From Ashinkailepas kermadecensis (lineage: Eukaryota; Arthropoda; Thecostraca; Neolepadidae), in assembly GCA_034440615.1 (NCBI GenBank), contig JAOTOM010004282.1, forward strand, positions 62,001-126,000: DNA of 64,000 nt, given 5' to 3'. The notes under the pieces are model-generated. The model was not told the origin of the DNA. It made no database searches and saw only the letters and a program-made list of their open reading frames with translations. Each line of letters begins with the position of its first letter. Positions within the stretch are counted from its first letter, which is position 1. The position numbers and the translations under genes are program-made. This document shows, one piece after another, positions 1 to 10,665 of this stretch.

Positions 1-1304
1 AATGCTATAGGAAGTAAATTTAAAAGCGAGGCAGACGACCTGCGAGCCTACGGACTGAACGTTATCGGGTAACGGTAGTGAGTGTTTAAGCCAGTTTTAC
101 TTGTCCAGAATATTAATGTTGTTATATATATATATATATGATCTGCGTTTCGATTATGTCGAATTGCGAGAGGGTGCGATGAACGGACACTTCGGTGGCA
201 TTAGCTCAATTGCTCTGGTTCTTTGACTGCGAAATCCCGCTGGCCTCTCTGACCCAGGGGCGCAGATGGGGGCGGGCATAGCATGCAGGTTGGATGGGCC
301 GTAAGGGAGGCCCCACCTTGCGTCCGTCGAGTTTGGCGCCGAACGATACAATAGGGTAATGCAAAACACTGCACGGTCGTGAGTCCGCCTCCGTTCGCTA
401 TACGTTTGGGCACAGAGCTGCATAGCGTTTCGGGAGAACGTACGGACAGGTTTGGCGTGCCGTAAGCCCCGAGGCTGAAAGGGTAGGGCAGGCTAGGTTA
501 TATAGACGGCCAGGGGACGTGCCCAACGTGGGAGGGATCCGTGCCCGCCCGTGAGCAACTTCACCTGGTCGCACAGTGTACGGCGAATAAGGCCCGGTGC
601 GGCATCGACTGTTTTTTTTTAAGGTTAGGTAGGTCATTCAAAGACACCAGAGCACTTGTATAAGCCCTCGGAGCCAGTACGATGAGCCCCCTCGTAGCAT
701 TAAGACTTCATCCAGGCGAGGAACGCTGCCAATAATGGCGAGACCAGCTATGATGGCAGTGAAAGGTTTACATATTCGGCCAACCTACCATCAAAAATAG
801 AGCAATGGTCTGTCGATATATGTGTTTGTGTACCGCTGAGGGGGGCGGGGGGATACATTTGGGGACCAAGCAATTCATTAATTAATAAGGAGAGAATGAA
901 TGGGGCGAGCGAATGTGAAGTGAATGAGGAGAATGAATGTGTTAGGTAGCTTCAAGGACCAACGGAAGCCGCTTGGGGCTTACTCACAGGCACCTATTTC
1001 GAGCGGAACATTGCACAAAATTATACTACTATTAGCGTCCAAAAGTCCCACCTCGGGACAAGTCGTTCAAACCACGGACTAATTTCAGTCTCATTAATTT
1101 TCTAAATACAACGTATTCTTTCTAATTTGGCTAGAAGCACTCATTTACCTATATGGTGTTCCCAAAACTTTAACCTCGCACACATATAAATTCGTGTTAG
1201 GGACGGTAGCTCGAACAACATCAAGTCGGCTGGGGTTTGGGAAATGTGTGGTGGAGGTGGCGAGGAAACACAGCACAACACACCCCTGATATAGGCACAA
1301 TCAG
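1..1304. other. Anonymous DNA, no supported gene
   Basis: A short AT dinucleotide run lies near 123-138. Open frames here are under 90 codons, overlap on the same strand and show no domain. I see no gene, repeat array or recognisable element end. Confidence 0.6.
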
Positions 1305-1580
1305 CAAAGGAGTGATTTAGCTCAGCCTTAATTAGCTCAGTCCGTGTTAAGATCAGCCCTCATATAATTCAATCAGATCAGTTTCAGTTTAGGCTTGGTT
1401 AGCACGTTTCTTCACACACCCAAAGGAGTAATTTAGCTCAATCTTAATTAGCCCAATATAAGTCTAGAGTCGGCCCATGTTCAGCCGTGTTGAAGTGCAG
1501 TCTCAGTTAAAATAAAGCCCCAATAGTTCAATCAGATCAGCTTCAGTTTAGATTCGGCTAATAACTACTTTTCACACACC
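1305..1580. repeat. Imperfect 116-bp tandem duplication
   Basis: The stretch from 1305 is repeated from 1421. Both copies start with CAAAGGAGTRATTTAGCTCA, continue with a TTAATTAG block and a TCAATCAGATCAG block, and end in a TTCACACACCC motif. The second copy carries a short insertion in its middle. The copies differ at many positions, so the duplication is old. No function is apparent. Confidence 0.75.
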
Positions 1581-1789
1581 CGGCACAGTTCCTTTACACA
1601 CACACCCCGACACCCCACACCCACCCAAACCACCGCCCCCACGCCCCACCGACGGCAGAGTCGCCACCCCTACAGAAGCACCGCTCGCCCTGAGACGGAA
1701 CACACTGGGACTGCGGTATGCCTGCAGGGTGAGACAGTCCCCCATGAATCCGGCATACAATGCCCTGTTCGGACACCGTACGCTTGCAC

Positions 1790-1843
1790 TGTTTCACGTT
1801 ACACGTCTGAATATGTTATAATGTTTCACGTTACACGTCTGAA
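1790..1843. repeat. 22-bp direct repeat, 32-bp spacing
   Basis: The block beginning TGTTTCACGTTACACG occurs at 1790-1811 and again, identical, at 1822-1843. It sits at the left edge of the LINE fragment that follows. It could be a local duplication or the edge of an insertion. Confidence 0.8.
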
Positions 1844-2340
1844 GCCCCCGTTCTGTGTGCGGTTACGTGAGCTGGTAGAAGGGAGCGGTATTCGGATGCA
1901 CAGCATTCGAGGGGTGCTACCGCTGCCAGTTCCCCCTTTGGAATTGGTACAGCCGTCAGTGGATACGACACTGTCTGTGACCCCTAAGGACGAACTTATC
2001 CCAGAATTGTTTCGGCTCAAAGCCCTGGAACACGTTGATATCTACCACACGTCTACTGCCACTTACACGAACGGGTCGAAAACTGCTGATGGTGTGGGTT
2101 GTGCCTTTGTAAGCGGAACCACGACCAGATCGTTTACGCTGCCTCCTCATAAATGAGTTTACATGGCCGAATCATGGCAATCACGAAGGCCCTGTCCTTC
2201 ATGGAAGTAGGGAACGATGTCGACCATGTCATACTTTCCGACTCGCTAAGTAGCCTTCGTACAATAAAGACGTTTTATCCGCATGTCCCTACCGTGCAAG
2301 ATGTTTTACTGCGCTTAAATGAGCTTAAGTGAGGTGGAAA
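1821..2340 (+). pseudogene. Decayed LINE RNase H domain
   Basis: The plus strand encodes the spacer and RNase H region of a non-LTR retrotransposon polyprotein. The first segment (1821-2156) contains YTNGSK, matching the family's first catalytic block YTDGSK but with Asp replaced by Asn. A stop at 2154-2156 breaks the frame. RNase H homology resumes in another frame with the AITKAL helix and DSLSSLRTI, which carries the next catalytic Asp. A further stop lies near 2330. The fragment cannot make an active enzyme. It is 5' truncated: no RT or endonuclease precedes it. The C-terminal tail continues in the next feature. Confidence 0.75.
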
Positions 2341-2386
2341 AATATAACACTCTGTTGGATACCCAGTCATGTCGGAATAGCGAGGA

Positions 2387-2836
2387 ATGAATTGGCTGAC
2401 TAATCAGCAAAGCGTGCTGCGCGGTGTCAATACACCCACCCGTGCGCTGCTTCTTCCAGCAGCACACCTCGGCCAGACAATCAATGTATTTTTCCAGGAA
2501 AAGTGGCAAGAACTTTGGGACTCAAATGACGAAAGCAAACTGATAAATATCAAGCCAAGTCTGGGGCGCTGGGAGTCATCATTCAGAGTTTCACGAAAGG
2601 AGGAGGTGGTGCTCGCCAGGATGCGGATTGGACACACCTCTGCCACCCACGGCCACCTACTGTGGAATGAGGAAAGACCAATTTATATGCGTTGTGATAT
2701 CCCACTGACAGAGCGATATGTTCTTAAGGTGTGCCCTCGTTTCTCAGCCCAACGACGACGCGTTAGGCGCCAGGCGCAATGTGAATGCGGACATCGGGGG
2801 ATCTCCAGTAAATCAAGAAAACAGGTAGGTTCCTGA
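2387..2836 (+). pseudogene. Decayed LINE pol C-terminal tail
   Basis: This frame carries the conserved post-RNase H region of I/Jockey/R1-type elements. IKPSLGRWESS is followed by SRKEEVVLARMRIGHTSATHG, trimmed here as motif blocks RKEEVVLARMRIGHT and THGHLL. A degenerate zinc-knuckle-like segment follows (MRCDIPLTERYVLKVCPRF). In intact elements this tail follows RNase H and helps bind nucleic acid. Its position directly after the RNase H remnant, and the frame break between them, show one decayed insertion in the plus direction. It is probably not translated. Confidence 0.75.
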
Positions 2837-3007
2837 TGCCATTCAAGAACTCTGAAACATGCACCAGCGACAAATGCGCCCCGGTGCTCACTAGTGTGTG
2901 CGATAATAATATAGTTACAATTTATGAGACTGTCCCTATACAATATGATGGGAAGTGCATTTATGAAAGTTAGCTTGCCTTCAGACGTCAATTTCATTGC
3001 CACTTAC

Positions 3008-3146
3008 TGGTTCGGTTCCACCCGAGTTCGCTGTAGGGCACGATACACACACGAGGAAGTCTGAACGATAACTGTATTGGGCTTGCACCGCTCAGCTGAG
3101 GGGACGACCGCGGCGACATCTACTGGTGGCTAACTCAACCACTACA
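3008..3146 (-). repeat. 3' LTR of the Gypsy element
   Basis: On the minus strand it begins TGTAGTGGTTGAGTTAGC and ends GGAACCGAACCA, a TG...CA LTR of 139 bp. It matches the 5' LTR except at four sites. A short G-rich run (GTGCGGGGT) just inside it could be the polypurine tract. A 139-bp LTR is short but within the range of compact Gypsy lineages. Confidence 0.85.
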
Positions 3147-3325
3147 ACCCCGCACTAGTCATTACACATTAAGCTGTGCAATGCACTTATGTGTGATGCG
3201 ATTGAACGAAATTATTATTGCTTCTGCATCAAAATACTTAAACGGCAGATTTGAGCCGAGCAAAAGTAAACAACATTTATATCACAAGATGCCACCATCC
3301 ACGCACACATGACGGTCTTACCCCG

Positions 3326-4027
3326 TCACCAGTCCGGCTGCGCACAACGCATCACTCCTGTGAGGCGCTGTGGACTCCGGCGCAAGCGATCGGATCGCCG
3401 CGGCGCACCCGCGGAGGCGGTCGGCGGTGGCGCCGGACGCGCAGGCTGGGCCGGAGGCGGATGTAGCACCGCAGCCGGCGACGTCACCGACTCGACCTCG
3501 TCCTGCGTGGCGTGGGCGTATCGCTGACGTAGATGGAGTCTGTTCCGTGTTAATACTCTTCCACCCGGCAGACGGACGAAGTATCGGCGGTGTCCCGTTA
3601 CCTCGGTTACAACACCGCATCGATCCCATTTGCTGGTCGAAGGATTTTGCAGCGCCACCTGGCTGCCGACCTAAAGCCCCGGTAGATCGCGCGCGCGCTG
3701 GTTGTAGTGGGCCTCCATCCGGTCCCGGTGAGTAGCGGCAGCAGCTTCAGCATCATCGGCGGTGCGCTGCCAGCACGCTGCGAAGCATCGTCTGTGTGCC
3801 GGCAGCATGTCCCTTACGGGCTGTCCGAACAAAATTTGTGCTGGAGAACGGCCATCCGGTCCCGGGGAATAACGGTGCTGCAGCACACCGCGCACCCATG
3901 CGTCCGGATCCAGGATTGAGGAGCGCTCGTCCCAGCATCGTCTGATCAACGTTGACGTGTGCTTCACGGCAGCCTCCGCCCGTCCGTTTGACTGCGGGTA
4001 GTGGGGTGAAGGGACGCGATGCTGCAC
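3326..4027 (-). pseudogene. Gypsy integrase C-terminal half and tail
   Basis: The frame opens at the end of the integrase catalytic core: HRVPSPHYPQSNGRAEAAVKH, given here as PHYPQSNGRAE, contains the third catalytic acid (NGxAE). It continues through the helical region to the QRARDLPGL linker. After a frameshift near 3665 the GPY-like module follows (GVVTEVTGHRRYFVRL) and then a proline-rich RRSDRLRRSP tail, common at Gypsy pol C-termini. The first part of integrase, with its HHCC finger and the first two acidic residues, is deleted. Confidence 0.8.
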
Positions 4028-4049
4028 AGCCCATCGTGACAGGAACTAC

Positions 4050-4440
4050 TGGAACAATTGGACGGTTAATTTCCCTGCCGGCTGCGCCATGAATGTTGTC
4101 AGTTGACGGCTGGTACTCCTCCAGAAGGCACTGATGATACCCCTTTGCAACGTCAAAGACACTGAACCACCTTGCCTCTGATGCGACGATTGATGCGACA
4201 CGTTCCGCCGGCGTACTGGACTGATACCTTTCCCGGAGGACCGATGCATTCAGCTTCGACAGATCGCAGCAGATACGAATTCCACCACATGTCTTCGTTG
4301 CCGCCGTGGGTGCGCATTTGGGGGCCTGAAGTTATGGTTGGCATGTCCAATGCGGGCCGCAAAATCTAGCCCGGCGACAGTGACATCTGCTCCCGTGTCA
4401 GGGAGCGCGTTGATGCGGCCGCATTGCATTCCTGATTCGG
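4050..4440 (-). pseudogene. Gypsy protease start fused to RT fingers
   Basis: A protease active-site block is visible as LPDTGADVTVAG (family motif D-T/S-G-A). After a shortened linker the front of reverse transcriptase follows. Its blocks include SKLNASVLRERYQ and FSVFDVAKGYHQ, the latter carrying the first catalytic Asp. The sequence stops matching RT shortly after LLEEYQ, well before the palm YxDD motif. The protease is also too short, so there are probably two deletions. Frames alternate. The remnant cannot be active. Confidence 0.75.
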
Positions 4441-4489
4441 AAGTGGCATCCACCATTGCCCTGGGGCAAGACCGATGCACACGCGAGGG

Positions 4490-4655
4490 TTATGGAGGAC
4501 GCTGCAGGTCTCTGTGACAAACGAGATCTGCATTTAGCGGCAAAGTGTCCCGTCTCACCGCATTGTAGACATTGTCTGTCCAGAGCAAGACATCGCTCGG
4601 ACCACCGGTGGCCGCGCCCGCATCGTGAGCAGTCTTCGATGTATGCCGGCTGGCA
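4490..4655 (-). CDS. Gypsy nucleocapsid zinc knuckle
   Basis: Two cysteine/histidine clusters are readable: CSRCGRGHRWSERC, then CLQCGETGHFAAKC, a textbook CX2CX4HX4C knuckle. They bind the element's RNA in the particle. They follow the capsid region in another frame, so an indel has broken gag here. The protease block comes next. Confidence 0.75.
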
Positions 4656-5445
4656 TCCGCTGCCGCCGGCATCCAACGCGCTGCGCCGTCCTGAATCCCG
4701 CACTTCCTCGAACCACCCGGCTCGGTTGTTTCGCCGGCGGTGCGGAATCGGCGTCTCTCCCGCGCCCTCAGGCCGGGCCGCCGGACCTGGCCTGCCGCGC
4801 GGCACCCGAGCGGCGACACGCTGCCACGGCTGCGCCCGTGATCTCGCTGGCGTCACGTGATGCGGCCTCCTCGGATCTACAGATGTGCATAGCTTGCGCC
4901 AATGAGAGTTTCGGGATAGCACACAGCTTTTTGATCGTGTCTATGTCTCGCAGACCGATCACGACACGATCACGTATTAAAGACTCCCGGCACGTAGCAC
5001 AAAAACCACACTGACTGCTGATTTCTCTTAAGTCCGTCAAAAAGTCATCAAATGACTCACCCTCATGCTGCTCGCGAAGATTGAATGTCCGCCGTTGTAA
5101 CACTTCATTGATCTTCCCGCGCGCATATGCTTGTAATTGATCCCAAATCACTGAAATATCACTTCGATCACTATCGGCGATATCTATATTTGTAGCGACT
5201 TTCAACGCCTCATCAGATAAACATGACCGTAGCACGGCCACCTGTACCGCCGTCGGTTGCGTGTGTAGTCCAGATAACAGGGCGAAGTCGTCCCATTTCA
5301 TACGCCATGTCTTGAATCTCTCCCCGCGGTCTATCGCGAAGTCAAGTTTATCTGATTGCGTAGCTTTCGAAAGCCATCCAATGTCTCTGGGGCCACCCAC
5401 AGACAAAAGCTGCTGTTCAGGTAGAGCACCCTGCAGGCTGTGCCA
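4656..5445 (-). CDS. Gypsy gag capsid (retrotransposon)
   Basis: This is the structural Gag protein that would form the intracellular particle. The frame open from 5526 down to 4768 covers a typical helical capsid region, with blocks such as RFKTWRMKWDDFALLSGL and REQHEGESFDDFLTDLREI, the latter close to the conserved E/QGES-x-Y-F-LR core of retrotransposon Gag. The first 27 or so codons of that frame lie in the LTR, so the true start is uncertain. No convincing ATG stands just after the primer site. The frame shifts before the zinc knuckle. Confidence 0.75.
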
Positions 5446-5578
5446 TGGTTCGGTTCCACCCGAATTCGCTGTAGGGCACGATACACACACGAGGAAGTCT
5501 GAACGAAAACTGTATTGGGCTTGCACCGCTCAGCTGAGGGGACGACCACGGCGACATCTACTGGTAGCTAACTCAACC
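5446..5578 (-). repeat. 5' LTR of the Gypsy element (start clipped)
   Basis: Read on the minus strand this LTR runs from GGTTGAGTTAGC to GGAACCGAACCA. The next internal bases are TGGCACAGCC, a plausible primer-binding site because it starts with TGG directly after the terminal CA. The outer TGTAGT present in the 3' copy is absent. The sequence beyond it (5579-5640) looks like the 3' end of another repeat, with AATAAAA on the minus strand. Confidence 0.85.
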
Positions 5579-5645
5579 GTTTCCGTTTTATTAAAATAGG
5601 CACTCCGGCCTCCTCAGGCCATTTCGTACCGTGAAGAAGAAGAAA
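5579..5645 (-). repeat. Probable LINE 3' end
   Basis: On the minus strand the stretch runs through a GAAGAAG-rich start, GGCCTGAGGAGGCCGG and then a TTTTAATAAAAC polyadenylation-like block. It abuts the clipped 5' LTR exactly. It looks like the 3' untranslated end of another retroposon, possibly the Gypsy target or a later insertion. Family unknown. Confidence 0.35.
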
Positions 5646-6959
5646 AAAATATGGTGTAAAAGTCAAATTATAATTCCTGGAACAAGTTTATTTGTCGGAG
5701 AAAGATGACGAGTAGTTTGATTGGAAAAGGGTGTTGATCTCCCAGTAGTGTGGGCAAAGAAAAGGCGATGTTGTGTGTCCGGCAGTAATTAGTAAGTGTT
5801 CTTCGAGGTCCATGGTATTGTTGACAGTAGGCGGTTTCACGCGTGCACTAGCTGGAAGTAATCGTCATGACATCCCAATGGCGGGGTCAGGGCATAATAA
5901 TTACGTTGATCTGAAAGCTTTTAGTCTGTAGATTGGACCAATTTATGATATCAATGAACAAACAGAGTAGGTTCAGTTACCTAATACGACAAGGTTTTGG
6001 ACTAGTAACAGCTTGTTCATGCACAAACCCTGAAAATGTACACCCACATCCGCGCCTGGGACGTCATCTAGTCGGAAATCTGGAAGTCAGACCAAGCGAG
6101 CCTGACTTTGGAAGTAAACTCGATGACAACAGCTGTTTGTCGAATTCAGCGGTCTTCAAATGCCAAATTTTCCGAGCACTCGACCACTCTGATCAATATC
6201 GCCAGCCAACTTCAACTGCAGTAAGTGATTGGCCCTTTATGATAGCTGGGACGAATCATAATCCAAGTTTAAAAAATGACGTCATTATTTGTGCTCCGAT
6301 TGTATCATTTACGGCTGAAATATGTCGGGCGAGCCAACAAACAAGTTTGTCTCAGATGCGCATATTTTGGATGCGTTGCGGTCTTTTGGGTGCTGTAAAC
6401 AATTCATGCTGTGTTCTTTCTTGCGTGTATGATATTCAAAGACAAGGATCAATTGCCCTCCCCCCACAGTAGGGGTTATTCAGGTAGGAGTACAGCAACA
6501 TTTAAAAACCCAGCCTCGTATGGTGCGGTACAGCGGATGCCATTACAACTGTAAACAACCCGCTTGTAAAGTGGAGAGAGTTGAATATTTTCAGAAGCGT
6601 CAAGAGGGAATCGTAGCATCTGGAAATGATGCATTTCAATATTTATTCATAATACAGGTACTTCACAGCCATAAAATAAAACGTAAAAGGAAACATATAT
6701 TTAACTGCAGGATATATACTACTACTTTCTCCCTAATATTGTATATTTGCTGGTAATCCAACGGCAAATTTATGTTCTATCCGACAACTCCTACCTCCCG
6801 GCCATGGTGCCAAATGCGGCCAGATTGGCTAGTTGTTTCTGTGAATTGAGCGCTTTTTTCAAACAGTGCCACAATTTGAATATGTTGGTTGAGTTTAATA
6901 TTGGATTTATTACTTCATAGTTAAAACTTCTTGGACATTCCATATATACAGATAAAGTA
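5646..6959. other. Anonymous DNA with one unassigned 179-codon frame
   Basis: A plus-strand open frame of 179 codons at 5933-6472 has no recognisable domain, no cysteine pattern and an ordinary composition. It may be a chance frame or part of a repeat. A smaller 78-codon frame follows at 6520. The rest shows nothing I can identify. Confidence 0.4.
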
Positions 6960-6987
6960 CATATATTTAAATGATATGCCCTTCATA

Positions 6988-7960
6988 CTAGACGAAGTCA
7001 TCGGCATTGCAACCCCGGTGCTTATTGGCCGTCGTGAAAAGGGCTAGTGTAGAAGTATATGTGTGACTGTAAGATAGGTGTTGCATGATGGGCATGAAGG
7101 TCGAGGCGAAGCAGTGTAAATATATATATGGGTGAGAAAAGTATGGCCGTTGCGTAAACGTGATAGTACTTTTTCTTCGTGTCGGTTTTTGAAAAGATGA
7201 TGCCCATGGTTCAACAGTAGGCTTGATGAGTCGTAATTGTGTATGGTTTGTGTTTTGTGTCCAGTTTTGTGTCCAAATATGTCGAATTCTCTGTTGTATT
7301 GATGATTTAATGTCGTCAAAATGTCGTGGAATTTCTGTAATGTTTGGAAGTTGTAATGATTCTTTTGCTAATTTGTCGGCTTCTTCGTTTCCTGGGATGC
7401 CGCAGTGGCTGGGCACCCACAGGAAACGGACCTTCACGCCCATCATGTAAAGTGTTTGAAGTGTGTCATAGATGGAAATATGGCAATGGTGTGAAAAAGA
7501 AAGTGAAGAAAGTGATTGAAGAACAGATTTTGAGCCGGAACAAATCACAACGCTGCGCATGGGGTGACAAAGAAAACTATTACGAATATAACGAAGGGCA
7601 ATCAGAATGGCGTGTAATTCGGCGATGAAAATGGAAGTTCCGTTTGGTAGGCGATGCTGTGTTGTATGTGTACCTGAAACTATGGCGTTTCCTGTAGTGT
7701 TAGCATCCTTAGATCCGTCAGCAAAAATAAAGCGAACATGGCGATATCGAAACCGAACCTGGTGACATTTTTGCTTGGCATATTCTGGACAAAGTTGTGA
7801 TTTTGGGGTGGTGGTTAGATAAAATACGTGCCGTTCGGCCATCTGCCACGGTGGTGTAGTAGGTTGAGGAAGAAAAGTAATTGGTGGAATATTATATTGA
7901 AGTTGTGTAGAAAATGTTTTGACGCGTGAAGCTATAGTAAGACCGGTTCGCTTTTCAGCT
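6988..7960 (-). pseudogene. I-like LINE RNase H and C-terminal tail
   Basis: The RNase H domain that would remove the RNA strand is readable: FADGSK (first Asp), AELHAI (Glu), then VICSGSKS where family members have D-S, so a catalytic Asp is again Gly. WVPSHCGIPGNEEAD keeps the late His and Asp. After a frameshift near 7200 the tail reads EEKVLSRLRNGHTF and CPSCNTYLTVTHILLH, the usual Cys/His motif. The polyprotein ends near 6988. Confidence 0.85.
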
Positions 7961-8022
7961 GGACCTAAATAGTTGTGGTGTAAGTTTGGGAGAATTTGCA
8001 AGGATGCGTGTGTGGGGTGGTG

Positions 8023-9560
8023 TTATTTAAACTGAATTTTTGTGGCATACTTAAGTGTTTGTTCCATTCTTCGTAGACCTAATGGTGGAATTCCTGAATC
8101 GGTTTGTAGAGAAATGATAGGAGAAGTAGTCATTGTACCGAGTGCTATGCGGATAAATTTATTTTGTATGTTGTCTAAAAGTTTCAAAGCGGAGGTACTG
8201 CCACCAGCATAAACTACTGACCCATATTCTATGATGGGAAGAACTAATGATTTGTAGATATGTAAAAGCGTATGGCGGTCGGCTCCGAATGAGGAAGAAG
8301 TGATACAGCGAAATAAATGTTGTCGGTGAAAACATTTCGTCTGGACTTGTTTAATGTGTTTATGCATAGATAGCCTTCGATCCAAAATAATACCAAGAAA
8401 TTTGAATGAATTTACAAAAGGTATGTGATTGTTCCCGATGTGAAGCGGTGTATTTGTGTTTGGGCAGGGTGTCGATTTACTAAATATCAGTGTTGCAGAT
8501 TTTGGGGCTGAAAAAATGAAACCATACTTCACGGACCATTCGTGTATTTTGTCCAGTGTGTTTTGCAAGCGAATTAAACAATGTTCATAATTTTTGCCGG
8601 AACACCAAATTGCGCTACCGTCGGCAAATAGATAATATGATATATTGGCAGGCATGTCATGGAAAAGATCATTAATGATAATGTTAAATAATACTGGTGA
8701 AAGACAACTTCCCTGTGGTAGGCCGTTCTGAAGATAATGTGGATCGGAAGTGACTGACCGGCACCTGACGTGGAATCGACGAGAACCAGATAAAAAACCA
8801 ACTAAATTATGTGCTAAATGTCCTTTTATGCCGAGTTGTTGAATTTTGGAGAGTAGTGCGGGTTTGAAGACCATATCGTACGCTTTGCTGATGTCTAAAA
8901 ATACTGCGACAGTGTGTTCATGTTTTTTTTGTAACCTAAGCGGATGTCCGTTTCTAACCGAATGAGATGATCTATTGTGCTGCGTCTTCGCCGAAAACCA
9001 CATTGAAAGGGAGATAGAAGGGAAGTTGTTTCCAGGTACCAGGTCAGTCTTTTGATAGCTATACGTTCAAAAAGTTTTCCTAAACAACTGGTGAGTGCAA
9101 TGGGTCGAAAATTAGTGGGGTTACTATAGTCCTTGCCAGGTTTTGGGATGGGTATAATGAAGGATTCTTTCCAAGTTTCGGGGAAGGCATCAGTTGTCCA
9201 TAGTTAATTAAATGTGTGCAAAATGCAATGTTTGGTGTGATCCGGTAAATGTGTGACAAAAGAATAATGTAAGTTGTCGGGCCCTACTGAAGTATTGCCG
9301 GCGGAGGAAATGGCTGCATCGAGTTCTGAAATTTGAAAAGGATAATTATATATTTCTGTGTTATCAGAAACAAATTGTGCGGGATCGAGGTAAAAGGTGT
9401 GTTGTCCATTTTCTATGAAGCCAGGTCTGTAGTTTTCATCGGAGCTATGGTGGGCAATGGTATCCGCTATGGTGTTTACTATTTCTTGGGGTTCTGTAAT
9501 TATGTGATTATGAAGTTTGAGGGCTGGTAATGATCTAAATGGGGATCGTCCGATCAAACG
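8023..9560 (-). pseudogene. I-like LINE reverse transcriptase, FADD changed to FADG
   Basis: RT blocks are clear: SVGPDNLHYSF, IPIPKPGKDYSNPTNFRPIA, FLDISKAYD with the first catalytic Asp, NGLPQGSCLSPVLF and the palm motif. That motif reads YLFADG in place of FADD, so the last catalytic Asp is Gly through a single A-to-G change. Frame breaks lie near 9200 and 8950. The thumb follows (KFLGIILDRRL). The RT would copy element RNA at the nicked target; this copy cannot. Confidence 0.9.
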
Positions 9561-9969
9561 GCGGATTAATCCCCATATTTTGCTTAATGGTGTGTCGAAA
9601 GTAAGTTGCTGGAGGTAATTTGCCCATGACCGGCGCTTAGCGTTACGTATAAAGCAGCGTGTTCTTGCTCGTTCATGGTTCCGGTTGATTAAATTTCGTT
9701 GGTCAGGATGGCGTAAATATTTTATAAATGCTCGTTTCCTAGTGGCTATTGCTTGGGAGACTTCTATGGACCACCATGGGACTGGGGTACGTTTTGTGAT
9801 AGGCTTTGTGAGTGGAATTGTTGCAGACGCTGCTTGTAAAAGTGTGTTGGTAATGAAATGAATGTTTTGTACTGGAGAAATGTCCGGATTGTACTGTAAT
9901 GACGAAAGCTCCTCAAATTTGGTCCAGTCGGTCTTCGAAAGTTTCCAGCGAGGAATGAAACTTGGTGTG

Positions 9970-10656
9970 GTATCGGCAGTTGTTGAAATGGTCGGTACTA
10001 ATTTAATGGGGTAGTGATCGCTATCATGTATGTCTGTGTCTATTGTCCAATCAAATTCGTTGGCCAGGGCTGGAGAAGAAATTGTTAAATCAATGGCAGT
10101 TTCTGTATTGTGATCGAGGTGGAAAAATGTTGGCTCACCGGTGTTAAGTAATACTAAATTGTGTCTCTAAGATGTGTTCAACTATGCGTCCGCGAGTGTC
10201 TGGAAGTGTGCGTGGTCTATCCCATGCTGGTCTATGGGCGTTAAAATCGCCAAGTAAAATGAAAGGGTTTTTGAATTGGGCTATGAGGTTTTCTAATTCT
10301 GTCAAAATGTTTGTGTTGTCTGTAGATGGTGGAATATATCATGAACATACATCTATGTTCCTACCATGAAAACGCATAGTACAGGCTATGGCTTGTAATG
10401 GTGAATCGAGTGTAATTTGTGTATGTGTGTAATCATTGTTTATGTAAAGTGCGGTACCGCCACTGCGGTGTGTTTCACGTACCTCGTCGTGGCGGTACAG
10501 CGAGTAATTACAGATATTGAAATGATATGGATCGGTGGGTAAGAACCAGGTTTCCTGAAGTGCGATGAGAATGGGAGTGAGTAAACTAAAGAATGCTTTC
10601 ATTTCTGCCCATTTGGAGATTAAACTACGGCAGTTCCATTGGAGAAATATGGACAT
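9970..10656 (-). pseudogene. I-like LINE ORF2 endonuclease domain
   Basis: ORF2 starts at the ATG at 10656, about ten bases after the ORF1 stop. The APE-type endonuclease nicks target DNA to prime reverse transcription. Its motifs are in order: FLQWNCRSL with the catalytic Asn, ALQETW with the catalytic Glu, GGTALYI, LLGDFNAH, and SDHYPI with the catalytic Asp-His. These active-site residues are intact. A TGA near 10340 interrupts the frame after GRNIDVCS, and other breaks follow, so no complete enzyme can be made. Confidence 0.85.
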
Positions 10657-10665
10657 TGGTGATAA

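Larger units (their letters stand above)
3008..5578 (-). mobile_element. Gypsy-type LTR retrotransposon, internally deleted
   Basis: Two near-identical short LTRs flank gag, a zinc knuckle, a protease start, the front of RT, the integrase C-terminal part and an integrase tail, all on the minus strand in canonical Ty3/Gypsy order. The remaining interior is about 2.3 kb, while intact Gypsy elements usually have 4-6 kb. The lost part includes most of RT with its YxDD box, RNase H and the integrase catalytic core. The LTRs differ at 4 of 133 aligned positions, so insertion was fairly recent. No matching target-site duplication was found; the outer few bases of the 5' LTR are missing. Confidence 0.85.

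Noticed and set aside
5933..6472. 179-codon plus-strand frame as a gene
   Set aside because: No recognisable domain or homologue by eye; kept only as an unassigned note.
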